This document shows positions 42,542-50,931 of a DNA stretch of 64,000 bases, piece after piece. A program made the position numbers and the translations under genes. Source of the stretch: Streptomyces cellulosae (GTDB lineage: Bacteria; Actinomycetota; Actinomycetes; Streptomycetales; Streptomycetaceae). The notes under the pieces are model-generated. The model was given only the letters and a program-made list of their open reading frames with translations. It was not told the origin of the DNA and made no database searches. Where the stretch lies: NCBI GenBank assembly GCA_014655195.1, contig BNBH01000006.1, positions 180,095-244,094 on the forward strand. The letters are read 5' to 3'. Each line of letters begins with the position of its first letter. The stretch's first letter is position 1.

Positions 42542-43978
42542 GTGACCACAACGGAATCCGGCTTTGACCTGGCCATCGTCGGCTCCGGCTCGGCGGCCTT
42601 CGCCGCCGCCATCGCCGCCGTCAACCAGGGCAGGCGGGTGCTGATGATCGAGCGCGGCACCACCGGCGGCACCTGCGTGAATGTCGGCTGTGTGCCCTCC
42701 AAGGCGCTGCTCGCCGCCGCCGAAGCACGCCACGGGGCAGCGACCTCCGCACGCTTCCCCGGACTCGCCGCAGCCGAACTCCCGGTCGGCTTCGGGCAGT
42801 TGGTCGGCGGCAAGGACGCTCTGGTCGAACAGCTGCGCACCGAGAAGTACACCGGCCTCGCGGATGACTACGGCTGGGAGGTCGTCCCCGGTACCGCCAC
42901 CTTCGCCGGAACCACCGACGCCCCGATCCTGGAGGTCACGCTCCCCGAGGGCACCCGGCGAATCGAGGCCGCCCACTACCTGATCGCCACCGGCTCCGCC
43001 CCCTGGGCCCCACCCGTCGACGGCCTGGAGCAGGCCGGGTACCTCACCTCCACCACCGCTATGGAACTCGACGCCCTGCCGGAGTCGATGGTGGTGGTCG
43101 GCGGGAACGCGGTCGGCCTGGAGCAGGCCCAGCTCTTCGCCCGCCTCGGCACCGACGTGACCGTCATCGAGGCGCTGGAGAGGCTCGCCCCGTTCGAGGA
43201 GCCCGAGGTCTCCCAGGTGATCGAGGACGTGTTCGCGGACGAGGGTATCGGCGTGCACACCGGTGCCACCCTGGCATCGGTACGGACCGAGGACGGCGCC
43301 CGGGTCGCCACCGCACGCACCCGCGCCGGCAAGGAGACCGAGCTGCGGGCCGAGCACCTGCTGATTGCCACCGGCCGCCGCCCGGTCACCTCCGGCCTCG
43401 GTCTGGATGCGGTCGGCGTGAAGACCGGCGAGCGCGGCGAGGTCGTCGTCGACGAGTTCCAGCGCACCACCAACGAGCGGATCTGGGCCGCGGGCGACGT
43501 CGCCGGAGGCCCGCAGTTCGTGTACGTGGCCGCCGCCCAGGGCACCCTGGTCGCCGACAACGCACTCGCGGGGGCGGGCCGGACGCTGGACTACACCGCG
43601 CTGCCCCGGGTCACGTTCACCAGCCCGGCCATCGCCGCGGTGGGGATGACCGACGCCCAGGTGGCCGAGGCCGGGCTGCGCTGCGACTGCCGCACCCTGC
43701 CGCTTCAGCACGTGCCCCGCGCTCTGGCCAACAGGGACACCCGCGGCCTGGTCAAACTCGTCGCCGACGCCGACACCGGGCGCGTGCTCGGCGTCCACGT
43801 CATCGCCGACGGCGCCGGGGACATCATCACCGCCGCCACCTACGCGATCACCGCCCAGATGACCGTCGACCAGCTCGCCCACACCTGGGCCCCGTACCTG
43901 ACCATGGCCGAAGCCCTCAAACTCGCCGCCCAGACCTACACCGCGGACGTCGCCAAGCTCTCCTGCTGCGCCGGCTGA
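42542..43978 (+). CDS. merA: Mercuric reductase MerA, copy 1
   Basis: 478 residues from GTG 42542, without the N-terminal HMA domain seen in many MerA. FAD site GSGSAAFAAAIAA, redox pair Cys45/Cys50 in GTCVNVGCVPSK, the NADPH site VVVGGNAVGLEQAQ, WAAGDVAGG, and the C-terminal Hg-loading pair Cys475-Cys476 in KLSCCAG. It reduces Hg2+ to Hg0 in the cytoplasm. Two further copies lie at 53803 and 56847. Confidence 0.93.
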   Translation: MTTTESGFDLAIVGSGSAAFAAAIAAVNQGRRVLMIERGTTGGTCVNVGCVPSKALLAAAEARHGAATSARFPGLAAAELPVGFGQLVGGKDALVEQLRTEKYTGLADDYGWEVVPGTATFAGTTDAPILEVTLPEGTRRIEAAHYLIATGSAPWAPPVDGLEQAGYLTSTTAMELDALPESMVVVGGNAVGLEQAQLFARLGTDVTVIEALERLAPFEEPEVSQVIEDVFADEGIGVHTGATLASVRTEDGARVATARTRAGKETELRAEHLLIATGRRPVTSGLGLDAVGVKTGERGEVVVDEFQRTTNERIWAAGDVAGGPQFVYVAAAQGTLVADNALAGAGRTLDYTALPRVTFTSPAIAAVGMTDAQVAEAGLRCDCRTLPLQHVPRALANRDTRGLVKLVADADTGRVLGVHVIADGAGDIITAATYAITAQMTVDQLAHTWAPYLTMAEALKLAAQTYTADVAKLSCCAG

Positions 43979-44007
43979 GAGCGGCCCTGACCGATACGGA
44001 GGCGTTC

Positions 44008-44442
44008 ATGGGCGCGAAGCGAGCCCGGCCGATGACGGTCGGAGAGCTCTCCCGCCGCACCGGCGTGACCGTCAAGGCCCTGCGTGAGTACACCGACCTC
44101 GGCCTGATCTACACCCTCGGCCGCAGCCCCGCCAACTACCGCCTGTACGACACCGACGCCCTGTGGTGCGTGCGGTTCATCGGCGAACCGCGCGGCCTCG
44201 GGCTGACCGTCGCCGAGATCCGTGAGCTGACCGCCGCCGGGGAAGACGGCGCCGGGCGAGAGATCGGTTCGTATCTGGCCAAGCTGCTGCACCGCTCCCG
44301 CGAGCGGCTGCGGGAGCGCATCGCCGCCCAACAGCAGATCCTGGACCGCATCGAGAAGTTCGAGACCGAGCACCAGCAGCATCTCGCCGAGGGCGACCTG
44401 TGCTGGGCCGGTGATCCGCGCGGCTGCGAGACGCGGGCTTGA
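44008..44442 (+). CDS. MerR-family regulator of a merB cassette, copy A
   Basis: 144 residues, ATG 44008 with GGAGGCG upstream. MerR helix-turn-helix VGELSRRTGVTVKALREYT, SPANYRLYDTDALWCVRF, then a dimer helix and a Cys-bearing tail EGDLCWAGDPRGC. The copy at 46747 is about equally long and also sits before a merB. It is the true MerR fold, unlike the ArsR-type merR beside merA, so it likely responds to mercury or organomercury at the promoter 44439-44470. Confidence 0.8.
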   Translation: MGAKRARPMTVGELSRRTGVTVKALREYTDLGLIYTLGRSPANYRLYDTDALWCVRFIGEPRGLGLTVAEIRELTAAGEDGAGREIGSYLAKLLHRSRERLRERIAAQQQILDRIEKFETEHQQHLAEGDLCWAGDPRGCETRA

Positions 44443-44470
44443 CCCTCACCCCGGGGGCAGACCCTACGGT
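44439..44470 (+). promoter_or_regulatory. MerR-type promoter before truncated merB (cassette A)
   Basis: TTGACC (44439-44444) and TACGGT (44465-44470) are 20 bases apart, around CTCACCCCGGGGGCAG. The same promoter (TTGACT, 20 bases, TACGGT with CAGACCC) lies at 46750-46719 on the other strand. Confidence 0.65.
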
Positions 44471-44516
44471 CGGTGGCATCGGACCCATCCACGCACAGGG
44501 AAGGGAAGGACCCGCT

Positions 44517-44801
44517 GTGGACACCGACACCCGCACGCTCGCCGCCCGCTTCACCGACACCGTCAACCGCGCCCCGGGCGTGAAGCTCTGGCTGCTGCGC
44601 CCCCTGCTCACACTCCTGGCGACCGGCGAGCCGGTCACCCTCGACCAGCTCGCCGCCCAGGCCCGCGCCACTGCACGCCGCGCCACCGCCAGTCAGCCCC
44701 GGATCCGCCCCCGGCCCGGGCCTGACTCCGCACCATGCCTCACACACCATCGGCTGATCGCCCCCAGGAAGCGGTCTACGGGACCTCTCCATACCTCGTA
44801 G
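44517..44801 (+). pseudogene. Truncated merB (organomercurial lyase) remnant
   Basis: From GTG 44517 (GGGAAGGA upstream) about 55 residues match the N terminus of the intact MerB at 45990 (for example WLLRPLLTLLATGEPVT against WLWRPLLQLLATGQPVT). Then the frame becomes Arg/Pro-rich and stops at 44801. None of the catalytic residues (Cys, Asp, Cys) is present. It is a degraded copy of the neighbouring lyase gene. Confidence 0.7.
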
Positions 44802-44991
44802 AGTCGACCACATGAAAGAGCGCAGGGCTCCTGTCATCCCAGTTGCCGGACCACTCCGGCCGATGTGATCTCAACCACACCCCTGAAGGTGGAAAGGAAC
44901 ACGATGAGTCGCCGCAACGTGACAGGCGCTTGGAACTTCCCCACCGTGTAAAGCGACACGACCTGCGGGGGACACGACCTTTGCGGAAACA

Positions 44992-45144
44992 ACCCAGCCC
45001 ACATCCCACATCGAGCGCCCGGCCGCCGCCGTCCGGGGCGGGGGTGCGGTCGGCGAGGAGCCCCCGCTCCCGCTCACCGACCTGCCGGAAGCTCCGGCCG
45101 TCGCTGAAGTGCTGCTCCCACTCGGCGCGGGCGGTGTACGTCAA
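44992..45144 (-). pseudogene. 5' fragment of a SAM-dependent methyltransferase gene
   Basis: From ATG 45144, EWEQHFSDGRSFRQVGER leads into RALDVGCGLG, the SAM-binding motif I. At 44992 the similarity ends, right where the left inverted repeat begins. About 51 residues remain of a protein that should be 200 or more. Confidence 0.55.
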
Positions 45145-45177
45145 CGTGCTGCTCCTCGTACGTGAGTGCGGTGATGG

Positions 45178-45432
45178 TCAGGGGCGTTGTGCGGTGCGGA
45201 GGCGGGTCAGGGTGCGCAGGCCGCGCTCGACGAGCTCGGGGTCGCCGTGGGCTGCGCCGTAGGAAATGCCGGAGACGGAGTCCAGGACGGATAGGACCGT
45301 GAGCTGGGTCTCTTCCTCCGGGGTGAAGGGGCGGCCGTAGCCGTCCATCACGGCTTGCAGGAGGTCGGGGCGGCCGTGCCAGGTGTCGGAGAGCCGTACG
45401 AAGTCCCGCACGGCGGGGCCCCATTCGGTCCG
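45178..45432 (-). pseudogene. 3' fragment of an aminoglycoside-phosphotransferase-like gene
   Basis: The last 80 or so codons of an APH-like gene (WGPAVRDFVRLSDTW, ETQLTVLSVLDSVSGI, ELVERGLRTLTRLR), ending at 45178, 34 bases before the methyltransferase start. The 5' part is lost at the right inverted repeat. The resemblance to APH C-termini is by memory only. Confidence 0.5.
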
Positions 45433-45596
45433 CTTTGTCTCCGCAGACGCTGTGTCCCCCGCAGGTCGTGTCGCTTTACAAGGGGGACGAAGACCTGGCC
45501 TGTGTCGCATTCGAAGGGCTCACCGTGTCGCTATCTCCAACGCTTGTCGTGACGAAGGCCACACTGTAGCGGGCCCTGAGACGCGAGTGGGATGGA

Positions 45597-45938
45597 TCAG
45601 GGGGCCTGGGTGGTGAGTTGGCGTAGTGCGGCTTGGGTGCGGGTGAGGGCGGTGATGCGTTCCTCGATGTGGCGCAGGTGGGCTTCGATCAGTGCGGCGG
45701 TGTGGGGGCAGGGGGCTTGGCCGCTGTCGCGCAGGGCGAGTACGCCGCGGATCTCGGCGAGGGTGAGTCCGGCGGCTTGGGCGTCGCGGATGAAGGTGAG
45801 CCGGGGCTGGGCCTCGGGCGGGTAGTCGCGGTAGCCGCCCGCAGTCCGGGGCGGTGCGGGCAGCAGTCCGCTTTGCTCGTAGTAGCGGATGGTCTTGGTG
45901 GTGAGGCCGGTGGCCGTGGCGAGGGTGCTGATGCGCAT
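45597..45938 (-). CDS. Short MerR-family metal regulator
   Basis: 113 residues: ISTLATATGLTTKTIRYYEQSGLL, GGYRDYPPEA and one Cys pair region GQAPCPHTAALIEAH. It lacks the C-terminal metal loop of CueR or MerR, so it is either truncated or a short form. Its own promoter has the palindrome at 45951-45974. It lies after merB and may respond to mercury or another thiophilic ion. Confidence 0.75.
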   Translation of the reverse strand: MRISTLATATGLTTKTIRYYEQSGLLPAPPRTAGGYRDYPPEAQPRLTFIRDAQAAGLTLAEIRGVLALRDSGQAPCPHTAALIEAHLRHIEERITALTRTQAALRQLTTQAP

Positions 45939-45950
45939 GGTTCCAGCGTT

Positions 45951-45974
45951 GACCTTCCAGCAGGGGGGAAGGTC
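45951..45974. promoter_or_regulatory. MerR-type operator before the short MerR gene
   Basis: GACCTTCC-N8-GGAAGGTC is a perfect 8-base inverted repeat, inside TTGACC...CAACGC on the minus strand. It lies 13-36 bases before the start at 45938. Confidence 0.65.
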
Positions 45975-45989
45975 AAGGCTGGGCGCGGT

Positions 45990-46637
45990 TCAGCAGCAGG
46001 ACTCCGGGGTTGTCCCGTCGAGGAGGTTTTGGGTGAGGGGGCGGCCGAGCTGGTAGGCGTCGGCGACGGGCAGGACGGTCATGCCGGGGTGGTCGGTGAG
46101 CCAGTCCTGGGCGGCGGCCGGGTTGGCGAAGAAGTGGACGTGGTTGCAGAAGGCCGAGCGTACGGAGGTCATGTCGTCGGGGGTGACGATCGAGACGACG
46201 GCGTCGGCCGGGGCGAGGTCGGTGACGCCGTCGGGGGCCGCGGTGAGGCTGATCGGGGTGCCGGTGGCGTGGCAGGGGGATTCGATGTGGGCGGTGCGGC
46301 CGAGGACGGCTGGGAAGACGAGGGTGTCCAGGGCGCACCAGGTGTACAGCTGCTTGCCGTTGACTTCGAAGCGGTGGGGGGTGGGGCGCTGGGTCAGGCC
46401 GCTGCCGATGATGCGGCCGCTGTCGTCGTATTCGGTGTCGGGCATGGCGGCCAGGGCGTGGCGGACGTCGTCTTCGCTGTGGCCGGTGGCGGTGGCGAGC
46501 TGGGCGGTGGTGACGGGCTGGCCGGTGGCCAGCAGCTGGAGCAGCGGGCGCCACAGCCAGGGCTGGCCGGTGACGGTTTCACCGCCGCCCAGGGCGGTGG
46601 TCAGGCGGTCGGCGAGCTGCTGGGCGGAGGTGTCCAT
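45990..46637 (-). CDS. merB: Organomercurial lyase MerB
   Basis: 215 residues from ATG 46637 (AAGGAATC upstream). Catalytic residues are visible: Cys101 and Asp104 in YTWCALDTLVF, Cys164 in AFCNHVHFF, plus SPCHATG and a Cys-Cys at the end. MerB cleaves carbon-mercury bonds, giving Hg2+ for MerA. It follows a MerR gene at 46747 and its promoter at 46719-46750 on the same strand. Confidence 0.92.
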   Translation of the reverse strand: MDTSAQQLADRLTTALGGGETVTGQPWLWRPLLQLLATGQPVTTAQLATATGHSEDDVRHALAAMPDTEYDDSGRIIGSGLTQRPTPHRFEVNGKQLYTWCALDTLVFPAVLGRTAHIESPCHATGTPISLTAAPDGVTDLAPADAVVSIVTPDDMTSVRSAFCNHVHFFANPAAAQDWLTDHPGMTVLPVADAYQLGRPLTQNLLDGTTPESCC

Positions 46638-46718
46638 GGTGGAGATTCCTTGTCGTCTTCGGGCGGAGGCCGGCAGAGGGCCGGCTGCCGTGCGTCCGGA
46701 TGGTGGCGTCTGGTGTTG

Positions 46719-46750
46719 ACCGTAGGGTCTGTCCCCGGGGGCAGAGTCAA
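46719..46750 (-). promoter_or_regulatory. MerR-type promoter before intact merB (cassette B)
   Basis: Reading left: TTGACT (46750-46745), 20 bases containing GCCCCCGGGGACAGACCC, then TACGGT (46724-46719). It matches the promoter at 44439-44470 closely. Confidence 0.65.
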
Positions 46751-47190
46751 GCGCACCGTGTGCACCGTCGCGGATCGTCCGCCAGCAGGCCGGGGCCGCT
46801 GCCGTGGGCAAGTTCAGCCTGGTGAGTGGCTTCGAAGGCGTCGATGCGGCGCCGTGTCTTTTCTAGGTCTGCGATCTTGCTGTCGATGCGGGCCCGGGCG
46901 GTGCGCAGACGTTCGGCGAGTGAGGGGCCGAGGGCTCGCTCGCCGTTGTCCGCGTAGGTGCTGAGGAGGTCGCGGATCTCGGCAAGGGTGAGGCCGAGGC
47001 TGCGCAGTTCGCCGATCAGCCGTACGCACCACAGGGCGTCAGTGTCGTACAGACGGTAGTTGGCCGGGCTGCGGCCAGCAGTGTAGATCAGGCCCCAGTC
47101 GGTGTAGGTGCGCAGTGCCTTGACGGTCACCTGGGTGCGCCGGGACAGTTCGCCGATGGTCATCGGCTGCGCGGGCGGCTCGCTGGTCAC
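46747..47190 (-). CDS. MerR-family regulator of the intact merB cassette
   Basis: 147 residues from GTG 47190, 6 bases after GGAG; ATG 47196 is too close to that site. MTIGELSRRTQVTVKALRTYT and SPANYRLYDTDALWCVRL match the regulator at 44008. The C-terminal tail DPRRCTRCA has the only Cys pair. It probably controls merB from the long-spacer promoter just downstream of it. Confidence 0.78.
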   Translation of the reverse strand: MTSEPPAQPMTIGELSRRTQVTVKALRTYTDWGLIYTAGRSPANYRLYDTDALWCVRLIGELRSLGLTLAEIRDLLSTYADNGERALGPSLAERLRTARARIDSKIADLEKTRRRIDAFEATHQAELAHGSGPGLLADDPRRCTRCA

Positions 47191-47628
47191 AGGCATCTCC
47201 GGATACTGGGCGCGGGTTCTGTCGAGGATGTGTCGGGGCGGATCGGGTCAGTAATGGCCGCTGGTGCGGCTGGGTTGAGCGTTCTCTCCGTGATGGCGGC
47301 CAGGCGAGTGCGCAGGGTGATCGGTGCGGTGAGGCTGCGGACCGTGTGATGTGGCCGGTCGGGGCAGGACCCGCCGGTCGGGGAGTGTCTCGGTCGGCGA
47401 TGCACGCTCCCGTAGGGCGCTTTCGGCCGGGCACTTTGCGCTCAACGGCCGTCTACCTCCTGCGGGCTGATGGCGCTTCTTGAATCTCCCCACGTGCTGC
47501 TAAGGGGTGGGGCAAACCTGCTCTGTTGATCTCCCCATCTATCGTGTGATCTTGCCCGGCGTGTCGTCGTATCTGGCGGTTGGTTCGGAAAGCCTGCGTG
47601 CGCAAGTTCGGCCTGTTCAGGGGCCTGA
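47191..47628. other. Non-coding stretch up to the IS21-family element
   Basis: 438 bases with no supported gene. The left end of the IS element must lie within the last part, but I could not match an inverted repeat to the right side, so its boundary is not given. Confidence 0.4.
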
Positions 47629-48990
47629 ATGCTGACGCGGGAGGAAGACGTGGATGCTCATGCACTGCGTCGGCAGGGATGGACGATCTCGGCGATCGCC
47701 CGGCATCTGGGCCGAGACCGCAAGACGATCCGGGCCTATCTGAACGGTGAACGGACCGCCGGCCGGCGGCGTCAGGCGCCCGACGCGTTCGTGCCGTTCC
47801 TTCCGTACTGCCGGCAGCGCCTTGCCGACGACCCGCACCTGTGGGCATCCACGCTGTTCGACGAGGTGGTGGGGCTCGGCTATGAGGGCGCGTACTCGAC
47901 GTTCACCCGCGCCCTTCGCCGCTATCGCGTCCGGCCGCACTGCGAGCCCTGTCATGCCTCGACCGGCCGCAACGTCGCGGTGATCGCGCATCCACCGGGT
48001 GAGGAGATCCAGTTCGACTGGCTGGAGCTGCCCGATCCGCCCGAGGGATGGGGGGTGGGTGGGCACGCGCATCTGCTGGTCGGGGCCCTGGCGCATTCGG
48101 GCCGGTGGAGGGCGGTGTTGGCGGAGTCGGAGGACTTCCCCCATCTGGTCCAGGCCCTGGACGGTGTCGTGCGCAAGCTGGGCGGGACCGCCCGCCGGTG
48201 GCGCTTTGACCGGATGGCCACCGTTTGCTATCCCTCCAGCGGTCAGGTCACCGCGGCGTTCGCCGCCGTCGCCAAGTACTACGGGGTCGGGGTGGACATC
48301 TGCCCGCCCCGCCGCGACAACCGCAAGGGAGTGGTGGAGAAGGCCAACCACTCGGCGGCTCAACGCTGGTGGCGCACGGTTCCCGACGGCCTCACGGTCG
48401 TGCAGGCCCAGTCCGGTGTCGACAAGCTCTCGCTCAGGATGGACGACCGGCGCCGGCGGATCGACGGAGCGGTCACCACCGTCGGTGAGCTCGCCGCGGC
48501 CGAGCCCCTGCTCGACATCCCGGTCCGGCCCTTCCCGGCCGAGATCGAGGTCGAGCGGACCGTCAGTCCGCAGAGCCTGGTCGCCTTCGACGGCAACTTC
48601 TACTCCGTCCCGCCCGGCCTGCCCGGCGTCACGGTCAAAGTCCTGCACCGGCTCGGCGAGGACGACCTGCGGGTCGTCACCGCCGGCCGGGCCGTCGTCG
48701 CCTGCCACCGCCGGGCCCCGCGAGGCGCCGGGCAGACCGTCCGGGACGACGGACACGTCATCGCGCTGGAGAGGGCGGTGCTGTCGTCGTTCTCCGACCG
48801 GGCTCCCTGCAAGACCAAGGTCCGCAGACCGCCGTCAGCCGCAGCTCTGGCCGAAGCCGAGCGTCTGCGCGAAGGACCGGCTGCCGGCAGTTCAGCCGAG
48901 CGGGTCGTGATCGACCTGACCCACTATGCCGCCGTGGCCGACCGGCTGCGGAGTGTCCCCTCACCGAAGCAGGAGGAGAACCCGGAGTGA
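47629..48990 (+). CDS. istA: IS21-family transposase IstA
   Basis: 453 residues. N-terminal helix-turn-helix (GWTISAIARHLGRDRKTI), DDE core with Asp in IQFDWLELP, Asp in RWRFDRMATV and Glu in RRDNRKGVVEKANH, and the C-terminal beta-barrel (FDGNFYSVPPG). It catalyses strand transfer, helped by the IstB ATPase that overlaps its end. Confidence 0.92.
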   Translation: MLTREEDVDAHALRRQGWTISAIARHLGRDRKTIRAYLNGERTAGRRRQAPDAFVPFLPYCRQRLADDPHLWASTLFDEVVGLGYEGAYSTFTRALRRYRVRPHCEPCHASTGRNVAVIAHPPGEEIQFDWLELPDPPEGWGVGGHAHLLVGALAHSGRWRAVLAESEDFPHLVQALDGVVRKLGGTARRWRFDRMATVCYPSSGQVTAAFAAVAKYYGVGVDICPPRRDNRKGVVEKANHSAAQRWWRTVPDGLTVVQAQSGVDKLSLRMDDRRRRIDGAVTTVGELAAAEPLLDIPVRPFPAEIEVERTVSPQSLVAFDGNFYSVPPGLPGVTVKVLHRLGEDDLRVVTAGRAVVACHRRAPRGAGQTVRDDGHVIALERAVLSSFSDRAPCKTKVRRPPSAAALAEAERLREGPAAGSSAERVVIDLTHYAAVADRLRSVPSPKQEENPE

Positions 48991-49796
48991 GTACGTCACC
49001 GATGCAGGTGAGCGAAGCCCGCCGATTCCAGCAGCTCAGAGGGCACCTGTCCTACCTCAAACTCAACGACGCCGCCGAGGCGTTGAACAGAGTCCTGGAC
49101 CAGGCCCGCACCGAGCGGATGTCGCTGACCGCAGCCCTGGAACGGCTCCTGGAGATCGAGGTCGAAGCCACCGAAGCCCGCAAGCTCGCCGCCCGGGAAC
49201 GGTTCGCCTGCCTGCCCGAGCCCTGGACCCTGGCCGACTTCGACTTCGCCGCCCAACCCGGCGTCGACGAGAAGCTGATCCGCGACCTGGCCACCCTCCG
49301 CTTCCTCGACGACGCCTCCAACGTGCTGTTCGTCGGCCCGCCCGGAGTGGGCAAGACCATGCTGTCCGTCGCCCTCGGACGAGCGGCCGTCGACGCCGGC
49401 CACCGCGTCTACTTCACCACCGCCGCCGAACTCGCCGCCAAGTGCCACAAGGCCGCCCTCGAAGGCCGCTGGAAGACCTGCATGCGCTTCTTCGCAGGCC
49501 CGAAGCTTCTGATCATCGACGAGCTCGGCTATCTGCCGCTGCCCGAGGACGGCGCCTCCGCCCTGTTCCAGGTGATCAATCAGAGGTATCTCAAGTCCAG
49601 CACGATCCTCACGACCAACGTCGGGATCGCCGACTGGGCCGGAGCCTTCGGCGACGCCACCGTCGCCGCTGCCATGCTCGACCGGCTCCTGCACCGAGCT
49701 GCCGTCGCCGGCATCGACGGACCCTCCTACCGGCTTCGCGGCCATCAGAACCAGGCCGACGCCATGCGCAAGGGAGTCAACGCACGTGTCTCCTGA
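48987..49796 (+). CDS. istB: IS21-family helper ATPase IstB
   Basis: 269 residues from a GTG overlapping the istA stop. AAA+ ATPase with Walker A FVGPPGVGKTM, Walker B LLIIDELGYLP, and RGHQNQADA near the end. IstB forms the DNA-loading complex that guides IstA to its target. Confidence 0.92.
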   Translation: MSTSPMQVSEARRFQQLRGHLSYLKLNDAAEALNRVLDQARTERMSLTAALERLLEIEVEATEARKLAARERFACLPEPWTLADFDFAAQPGVDEKLIRDLATLRFLDDASNVLFVGPPGVGKTMLSVALGRAAVDAGHRVYFTTAAELAAKCHKAALEGRWKTCMRFFAGPKLLIIDELGYLPLPEDGASALFQVINQRYLKSSTILTTNVGIADWAGAFGDATVAAAMLDRLLHRAAVAGIDGPSYRLRGHQNQADAMRKGVNARVS

Positions 49797-50283
49797 CCTC
49801 ACCCACAACAACGACCAGCTCGACCCCAGACCCACCAACTGCCCTGTCTGCGCAGGCGAGTTCACGCCGAGCCCGAGACAGATCTACTGCTCTCCCCGCT
49901 GCAAGAGCGCCGCCCACCGACGCGCTCCCGCCAGCCTGGCTGCCCACACCTGCCCGGTCTGCGAGGGCATCTTCACCGCGAACCCCCGGCTCCGCCAGAT
50001 CTACTGCTCGCCCGAGTGCCGTCGCGAGTCGGAAAGGCAACGCAACCGGACCCGCGACGAAGAACGAGCACGACGTCTCGGCGAACATCCCCGAGCCCTT
50101 CCCCCCGCCCCGCAGCCGACAGCCCCCGGAACTATCGACCCTCTGGCACCGACGGCAGTCCGGAACTGTCCTCACTGCGACCAGCCCGTCACGATCGTCG
50201 CCCTGCTCGCCACCCAGGAAGCCGCCCGACCCACGATCACCAACCGCGTCACCGACATCGTCCCGCTCAGACGCCTCCAGTGA
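49786..50283 (+). CDS. Zinc-ribbon protein encoded in the IS21 element
   Basis: 165 residues from a GTG that overlaps istB by 11 bases. Three Cys-rich modules: NCPVCAGEFTPSPRQIYC with SPRC, TCPVCEGIFT with YCSPECRRESERQR, and NCPHCDQPV. Each resembles a treble-clef or zinc ribbon. The tight overlap suggests it moves with the element. Role unknown; DNA or target binding is a reasonable guess. Confidence 0.65.
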   Translation: MSPDLTHNNDQLDPRPTNCPVCAGEFTPSPRQIYCSPRCKSAAHRRAPASLAAHTCPVCEGIFTANPRLRQIYCSPECRRESERQRNRTRDEERARRLGEHPRALPPAPQPTAPGTIDPLAPTAVRNCPHCDQPVTIVALLATQEAARPTITNRVTDIVPLRRLQ

Positions 50284-50308
50284 GCTTCGGCTGACCGTCA
50301 CCGATCAC

Positions 50309-50340
50309 CGGGCCCGCCGACCTGACGGTCGGCGGGCCCG
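50309..50340. terminator. 14-base stem hairpin between the zinc-ribbon and HIT genes
   Basis: CGGGCCCGCCGACC and GGTCGGCGGGCCCG pair perfectly around TGAC. It stands between convergent genes ending at 50283 and 50347 and so can serve both. Confidence 0.75.
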
Positions 50341-50346
50341 CAACGC

Positions 50347-50826
50347 TCAGGTGACCGAACGCAGTTGGTCCAGTTCGCTGCTGATCGCATCCCGCAGCAC
50401 GTCATGCTGCGGACCGAGCCTGAACTGCTCGTCACTCCACCGTTCACGCGGATAGAGCCACACTGGCTTGCCCACCACATCGGCCGGCTCCCACTCGAAC
50501 CGCGGCCAGACATGCACATGCAAAAACGGGTCCGTGTTCCCCAGGATCTCCAGATTGACCCGGCGGAAAGCCGGGTCCAGCCGCCGACAGGCACGTTCAA
50601 CCGCTTCACCAAGCTGGTCCATGTCAGACAGGAACGACAGCCGCTTCGCCCTCGGCAGGTCCGACAACCGCTGCACATCCAGCTCGTCCACGAGCAGAAC
50701 CGAGTATCCCGGCAGGAACTGAACATCCCCGATCACCGCGAACCCCGACGTCAACCGTCGCAGCACCGTCGGGTTGTCGCCCCTCAGCGCAGTCCCGATC
50801 CGGTCCATCCGCCAGTCACCAGTCAT
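50347..50826 (-). CDS. HIT-domain protein
   Basis: 159 residues. The HIT family core is ILGNTDPFLHVHVWPRFEWEP (shown here as DPFLHVHVWPRF), with the third His of HxHxH replaced by Trp-Pro. It resembles dinucleotide hydrolases with altered active sites. ATG 50826 has no clear ribosome site; ATG 50808 is an alternative. No link to metals is evident; it is probably IS-flanking chromosomal material. Confidence 0.7.
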   Translation of the reverse strand: MTGDWRMDRIGTALRGDNPTVLRRLTSGFAVIGDVQFLPGYSVLLVDELDVQRLSDLPRAKRLSFLSDMDQLGEAVERACRRLDPAFRRVNLEILGNTDPFLHVHVWPRFEWEPADVVGKPVWLYPRERWSDEQFRLGPQHDVLRDAISSELDQLRSVT

Positions 50827-50931
50827 GGCTAAAACCTACATTCTGGTGATCAAGGACCGCTCTTCGATCCCCACCCTCCTCACACAGTTCAAAGACCAAG
50901 CAAGTGAGGCGAGGAGCGGACCCGGCCGTCT

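Larger units (their letters stand above)
44947..45480. mobile_element. 534-bp element bounded by perfect 29-bp inverted repeats
   Basis: Arms at 44947-44975 and 45452-45480 are exact reverse complements over 29 bases (outer end TGTAAAGCGACACGACC), with weaker matching inward for about 10 more. Inside lie the end of one gene and the start of another, both on the minus strand and both cut at the repeats. There is no transposase. It may be a non-autonomous transposon or a relic of one that picked up a slice of a resistance operon. I cannot name the family. Confidence 0.6.
47629..50283 (+). mobile_element. IS21-family insertion sequence (istA, istB, zinc-ribbon ORF)
   Basis: Three overlapping genes in one direction: istA (47629-48990), istB (48987-49796) and a zinc-ribbon ORF (49786-50283), closed by a 14-base hairpin at 50309-50340. 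All key residues of istA and istB appear intact, so the element may still move. The terminal repeats could not be located. Confidence 0.75.
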
